From Marinospirillum alkalitolerans (GTDB lineage: Bacteria > Pseudomonadota > Gammaproteobacteria > Pseudomonadales > Halomonadaceae), in contig NZ_JBANFI010000002.1 in NCBI RefSeq assembly GCF_045055655.1, forward strand, positions 375,376 to 439,375: a DNA stretch of 64,000 nt, in the 5' to 3' direction. The position numbers were made by a program, and so were the translations under genes. A model generated the notes under the pieces. The model worked only from the letters and a program-made list of their open reading frames with translations, was not told the origin of the DNA and searched no databases. Positions 61,920 to 64,000 of this stretch are shown here, piece by piece (position 1 is the first letter of the stretch; each line of letters opens with the position of its first letter).

Positions 61920-61986
61920 GTTGCACTTGTTGACCGAAGAAGACTAGTGTTGCCGTGGCGCTTTTCGCTACACTCGCTGCTCGAAG

Positions 61987-62004
61987 CGGCTGTCTGATCA
62001 GCCG
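61987..62004. repeat. Small hairpin between znuA and the DUF1007 gene
   Basis: CGGCTG-TCTGAT-CAGCCG without a T-run. Role unclear. Confidence 0.3.
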
Positions 62005-62025
62005 TAGTCAATCAAGGAGTCAGCA

Positions 62026-62673
62026 GTGAGACGGCCACCCTTTTGGCTCCCTCTGCTTGGTGCCCTTTGGGTACTGATGCAGGGGATCGCCTATGCACAC
62101 CCCCATGTCTGGATCGATTTGCGTATTACCCCGCAGGTGAATCATCAGGGCGAGGTCACTGGATTACAGCAGGCCTGGCGCTTTGATCCCTTCTATAGCC
62201 TGATTTTGATTGAAGAGGTTGAGCGAGGTGCCGCACCAGCAGAGCAGGCAGAACGCTATGCTGATTTGGCGCAAGAAGTCGTCAACCACCTGCGGCAATC
62301 GCGCTATTTTTCTCATGTGATCTGGCAGGGAGAGGAACAGGATTTTGCGGCGGTAGAAGAGTTTAACCTGATGCGCATCGGTTCGCGGATAGAGTTCAGC
62401 TTCTTTCTTCCCTTGGCAGAACCAAGGCCTTGGCAGGGCGCAGAATGGGGGTATCAGATTTATGATCCAAGCTATTACATTGAAATGCTGCACCACGCTG
62501 AGCAGGGATTACAGCCCCATGCTGCCCTGGCAGCCTGTCGAACTCGCTTAATCCCGCCGCGTCCAACAGCAGAGCAGATAGAGTACGCCTTGAGCTTGGA
62601 TCAGAATCAAACGACCAGTGAGCCTCAGCTTGGGCGCTATTTTGCTGAGCGGGTGGTGATTGATTGTCGCTAA
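62026..62673 (+). CDS. DUF1007 family secreted protein
   Basis: 215 residues with a signal peptide (PFWLPLLGALWVLMQGIAYA, then HPHVWIDLRITPQ). The mature N-terminal His-Pro-His is the conserved start of DUF1007 proteins, which accompany NicO-type metal transporters. A further pattern is LQQAWRFDPFYSLILIEEVE and YQIYDPSYYIEMLHH. Function unproven; the exposed His-x-His could bind metal and deliver it to the neighbour. GTG start with AAGGAG upstream. The next gene starts 27 bases downstream. Confidence 0.8.
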   Translation: MRRPPFWLPLLGALWVLMQGIAYAHPHVWIDLRITPQVNHQGEVTGLQQAWRFDPFYSLILIEEVERGAAPAEQAERYADLAQEVVNHLRQSRYFSHVIWQGEEQDFAAVEEFNLMRIGSRIEFSFFLPLAEPRPWQGAEWGYQIYDPSYYIEMLHHAEQGLQPHAALAACRTRLIPPRPTAEQIEYALSLDQNQTTSEPQLGRYFAERVVIDCR

Positions 62674-62700
62674 GACAAGCTGTCATATGGGAGAGAAGTG

Positions 62701-63789
62701 ATGCACAACTCCAGCAGGCTAGGACTGCTTGTGTTCTTGCTGTTGATCAGCGGTTTGGTACATACCAGCGCCTTACCCGGTCTGCCACCGTCTTCTGCAG
62801 CGGATCAGGAGCCAGTGGCAGAAGTCAGATCGACTTCAGCCACGACCAGCTGGTCTGTCGCGCAGCGTTGGCAGCAGTTGAACTTGTGGATTTTGCAGCA
62901 GCAACGTGATTTTCATCGTCAACTGGTCCATCAGGTTGAAGCCTATGCTGAGCAGCAACGCTGGTCATTGGCTTGGTCCTTGATGCTGGTGAGCTTTCTC
63001 TATGGTGTTTTTCATGCTGCTGGTCCAGGACATGGCAAGGCGGTACTGACGACCTATTTACTGACACAACCAGAGGCGCTCAGGCGGGGGCTTTTTTACT
63101 CCGTCTTGGCCGCGCTGCTGCAGGGTGTGACGGCGATTTTGCTGGTGACCCTACTGGTCTTGGGCTTGGGTGCCTTGGCACGCGAGGCTTTTCAGAGTGT
63201 GATCTATTTAGAAATGCTGAGCTTCGTGCTGGTGGCTCTGCTCGGTGCCTGGCTGGTGTGGCGTAGCTGGCGGGCTTGGCGGCGGGCGGCGCTGCCACCT
63301 GCTCCGGCTTTTACTCCGCTACCGACTCAGGCTGCTTCTGCTGTCTTGAAGCCAAGCCTAATGCCACGACTGGATCTGGCCCCTACTGAAGCTGCATGTG
63401 CCCAGTGTGGCAAGGTACATCATGTGGCCCCAGAAGAGTTAGAGCATAAGAATTTTTGGCAAGGTGCGGGCTTGATTCTCTCCATTGGTCTGCGTCCTTG
63501 TTCTGGTGCTGTGTTGTTGCTGGCCGTCACCAGTTTGCTTGGTATTTTCTGGATCGGCGTCCTCTCGACCTTAGCGATGGCCCTAGGCACGGCCTTGACC
63601 GTGGCCAGTCTTGCGCTGATCGCAGTGAAGGCGCGTGATTGGGCGCAGCGTTTATTACGCTTGCAGCAAGGAGGCTGGTCACGGGCGACCTTGGTGCTGA
63701 GCGCGCTGGGTGGCGGTGTGCTCATGGCCTTGGGCTTCAGCCTGGCATGGAATCTCTGGATGGTTGAGGCACCGAGCGGCTTTCTCTAG
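62701..63789 (+). CDS. NicO family nickel/cobalt-type transporter
   Basis: 362 residues. A signal-anchor region is followed by a hydrophilic segment, then six or so membrane helices with the two family motifs SFLYGVFHAAGPGHGKAVLT and ILSIGLRPCSGAVLLLAVTS. The loop between helices carries a CAQCGKVHHVAPEELEHKN stretch, a possible metal-binding Cys2His2 group. RcnA (nickel/cobalt efflux) is the best-known member, but the substrate and direction are not given by sequence. Placement after a DUF1007 gene and the zinc importer suggests a zinc-related role. The second ATG of the frame is used (GAGAG upstream). Confidence 0.84.
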   Translation: MHNSSRLGLLVFLLLISGLVHTSALPGLPPSSAADQEPVAEVRSTSATTSWSVAQRWQQLNLWILQQQRDFHRQLVHQVEAYAEQQRWSLAWSLMLVSFLYGVFHAAGPGHGKAVLTTYLLTQPEALRRGLFYSVLAALLQGVTAILLVTLLVLGLGALAREAFQSVIYLEMLSFVLVALLGAWLVWRSWRAWRRAALPPAPAFTPLPTQAASAVLKPSLMPRLDLAPTEAACAQCGKVHHVAPEELEHKNFWQGAGLILSIGLRPCSGAVLLLAVTSLLGIFWIGVLSTLAMALGTALTVASLALIAVKARDWAQRLLRLQQGGWSRATLVLSALGGGVLMALGFSLAWNLWMVEAPSGFL

Positions 63790-63815
63790 AAAATCGGGTG
63801 TCTGCAAAGATGGCC

Positions 63816-63845
63816 TGTGGATAAGTCTGTGAGCAATGTGGATAA
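63816..63845. repeat. Two direct DnaA-box sequences after the NicO gene
   Basis: TGTGGATAA at 63816-63824 and 63837-63845, same orientation, 21 bases apart, in a gap of 211 bases that otherwise holds a terminator and no clear gene. Confidence 0.6.
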
Positions 63846-63848
63846 GAT

Positions 63849-63884
63849 AGCGTGCATAACTTGTGTGCACGCTGGGGTCTTTTT
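63849..63884 (+). terminator. Terminator after the NicO gene
   Basis: AGCGTGCA/TGCACGCT stem, nine-base loop, GGGG then TCTTTTT. The gap between stem and T-run is four bases, so efficiency is uncertain. Confidence 0.6.
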
Positions 63885-63985
63885 GATTGGTCTGAGCCTA
63901 GTGCTAGGGAACCGCTGATCAACGTTACGAGCGCAGGTCAGGCAAGGCGAAATTGATCGAAAAAGCGGAATGTTACACGGAGTAA

Positions 63986-64000
63986 ATGAGCATTTTGAGA
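63986..64000 (+). CDS. Possible start of a gene running off the right edge
   Basis: ATG AGC ATT TTG AGA with GGAG three bases upstream (a short spacing). Only five codons are present; nothing can be said about the product. Confidence 0.2.

Noticed and set aside
61920..62025. Separate Zur-type operator in front of the DUF1007 gene
   Set aside because: Only a small GC hairpin is present; no TGTTATA-type palindrome was found.

Overview
The window is the chromosomal replication-origin neighbourhood of a gammaproteobacterium, probably of the Oceanospirillales/Pseudomonadales type. The gene order supports this: gyrB-recF-dnaN-dnaA on the minus strand, then rpmH-rnpA-yidC-mnmE-mnmG-rsmG-parA-parB-atpIBEFHAGDC on the plus strand, with glyQ-glyS-gmhB just beyond gyrB. 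LPS-core genes, type IV pilus retraction ATPases and an envelope M23 peptidase confirm a Gram-negative cell. No tRNA, rRNA or CRISPR array was recognised. The genus cannot be fixed from the sequence alone.

Layout. 1-4.6 kb, minus: urea degradation by the ATP-dependent route, allophanate hydrolase followed by urea carboxylase, which runs off the left edge. 4.8-7.2 kb: a secreted pentapeptide-repeat protein, a family 9 glycosyltransferase and a Kdo kinase; the last two are divergent and share their start codons. 7.4-11.1 kb: glyQ, glyS, gmhB. 11.2-17.4 kb: gyrB, recF, dnaN, dnaA, with two ParB-type parS sites inside coding sequence. 17.4-22.1 kb: two non-coding regions with DnaA boxes enclose rpmH, rnpA, yidC and mnmE. 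The mnmE-mnmG gap has the full layout expected of an origin unwinding element (DnaA boxes directly followed by TAG/TAA trinucleotides); the dnaA-rpmH gap repeats 17 bp of that element. 22.1-33.6 kb: mnmG, rsmG, parAB and the nine-gene ATP synthase operon.

33.7-39.6 kb: uppP, a lipoprotein ApbE, then a magnesium locus of two MgtE transporters and an MgtC-like protein, the second mgtE preceded by a leader of about 400 nt rich in hairpins. 39.7-47.2 kb: glmU-glmS and hemC-hemD-hemX-hemY. 47.3-49.5 kb, minus: pilT-pilU. 49.5-51.8 kb: yggS-proC-yggT. 51.8-53.3 kb: a lone IS200/IS605-type TnpB element whose two ends can be placed to the base. 53.3-58.9 kb: xseA, an M23 peptidase, a Na/Pi cotransporter with a PhoU-like tail, a small basic coiled-coil protein and a PerM/AI-2E-type membrane protein. 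59.0-63.8 kb: a zinc locus (a Zur-like operator, a 36-residue membrane ORF, znuC-znuB-znuA with a very His-rich ZnuA) and then a DUF1007 protein and a NicO-type metal transporter.

Most of the window is ordinary core genome. The observations most worth a second look are: the TnpB element, whose excision would give back an in-frame Met-stop end to yggT; the split origin with its repeated 17-bp core; the Zur-box promoter driving a micro-ORF coupled to znuC; the tandem mgtE-mgtE-mgtC locus with its structured leader; and the overlapping divergent start codons of the glycosyltransferase and Kdo kinase genes.
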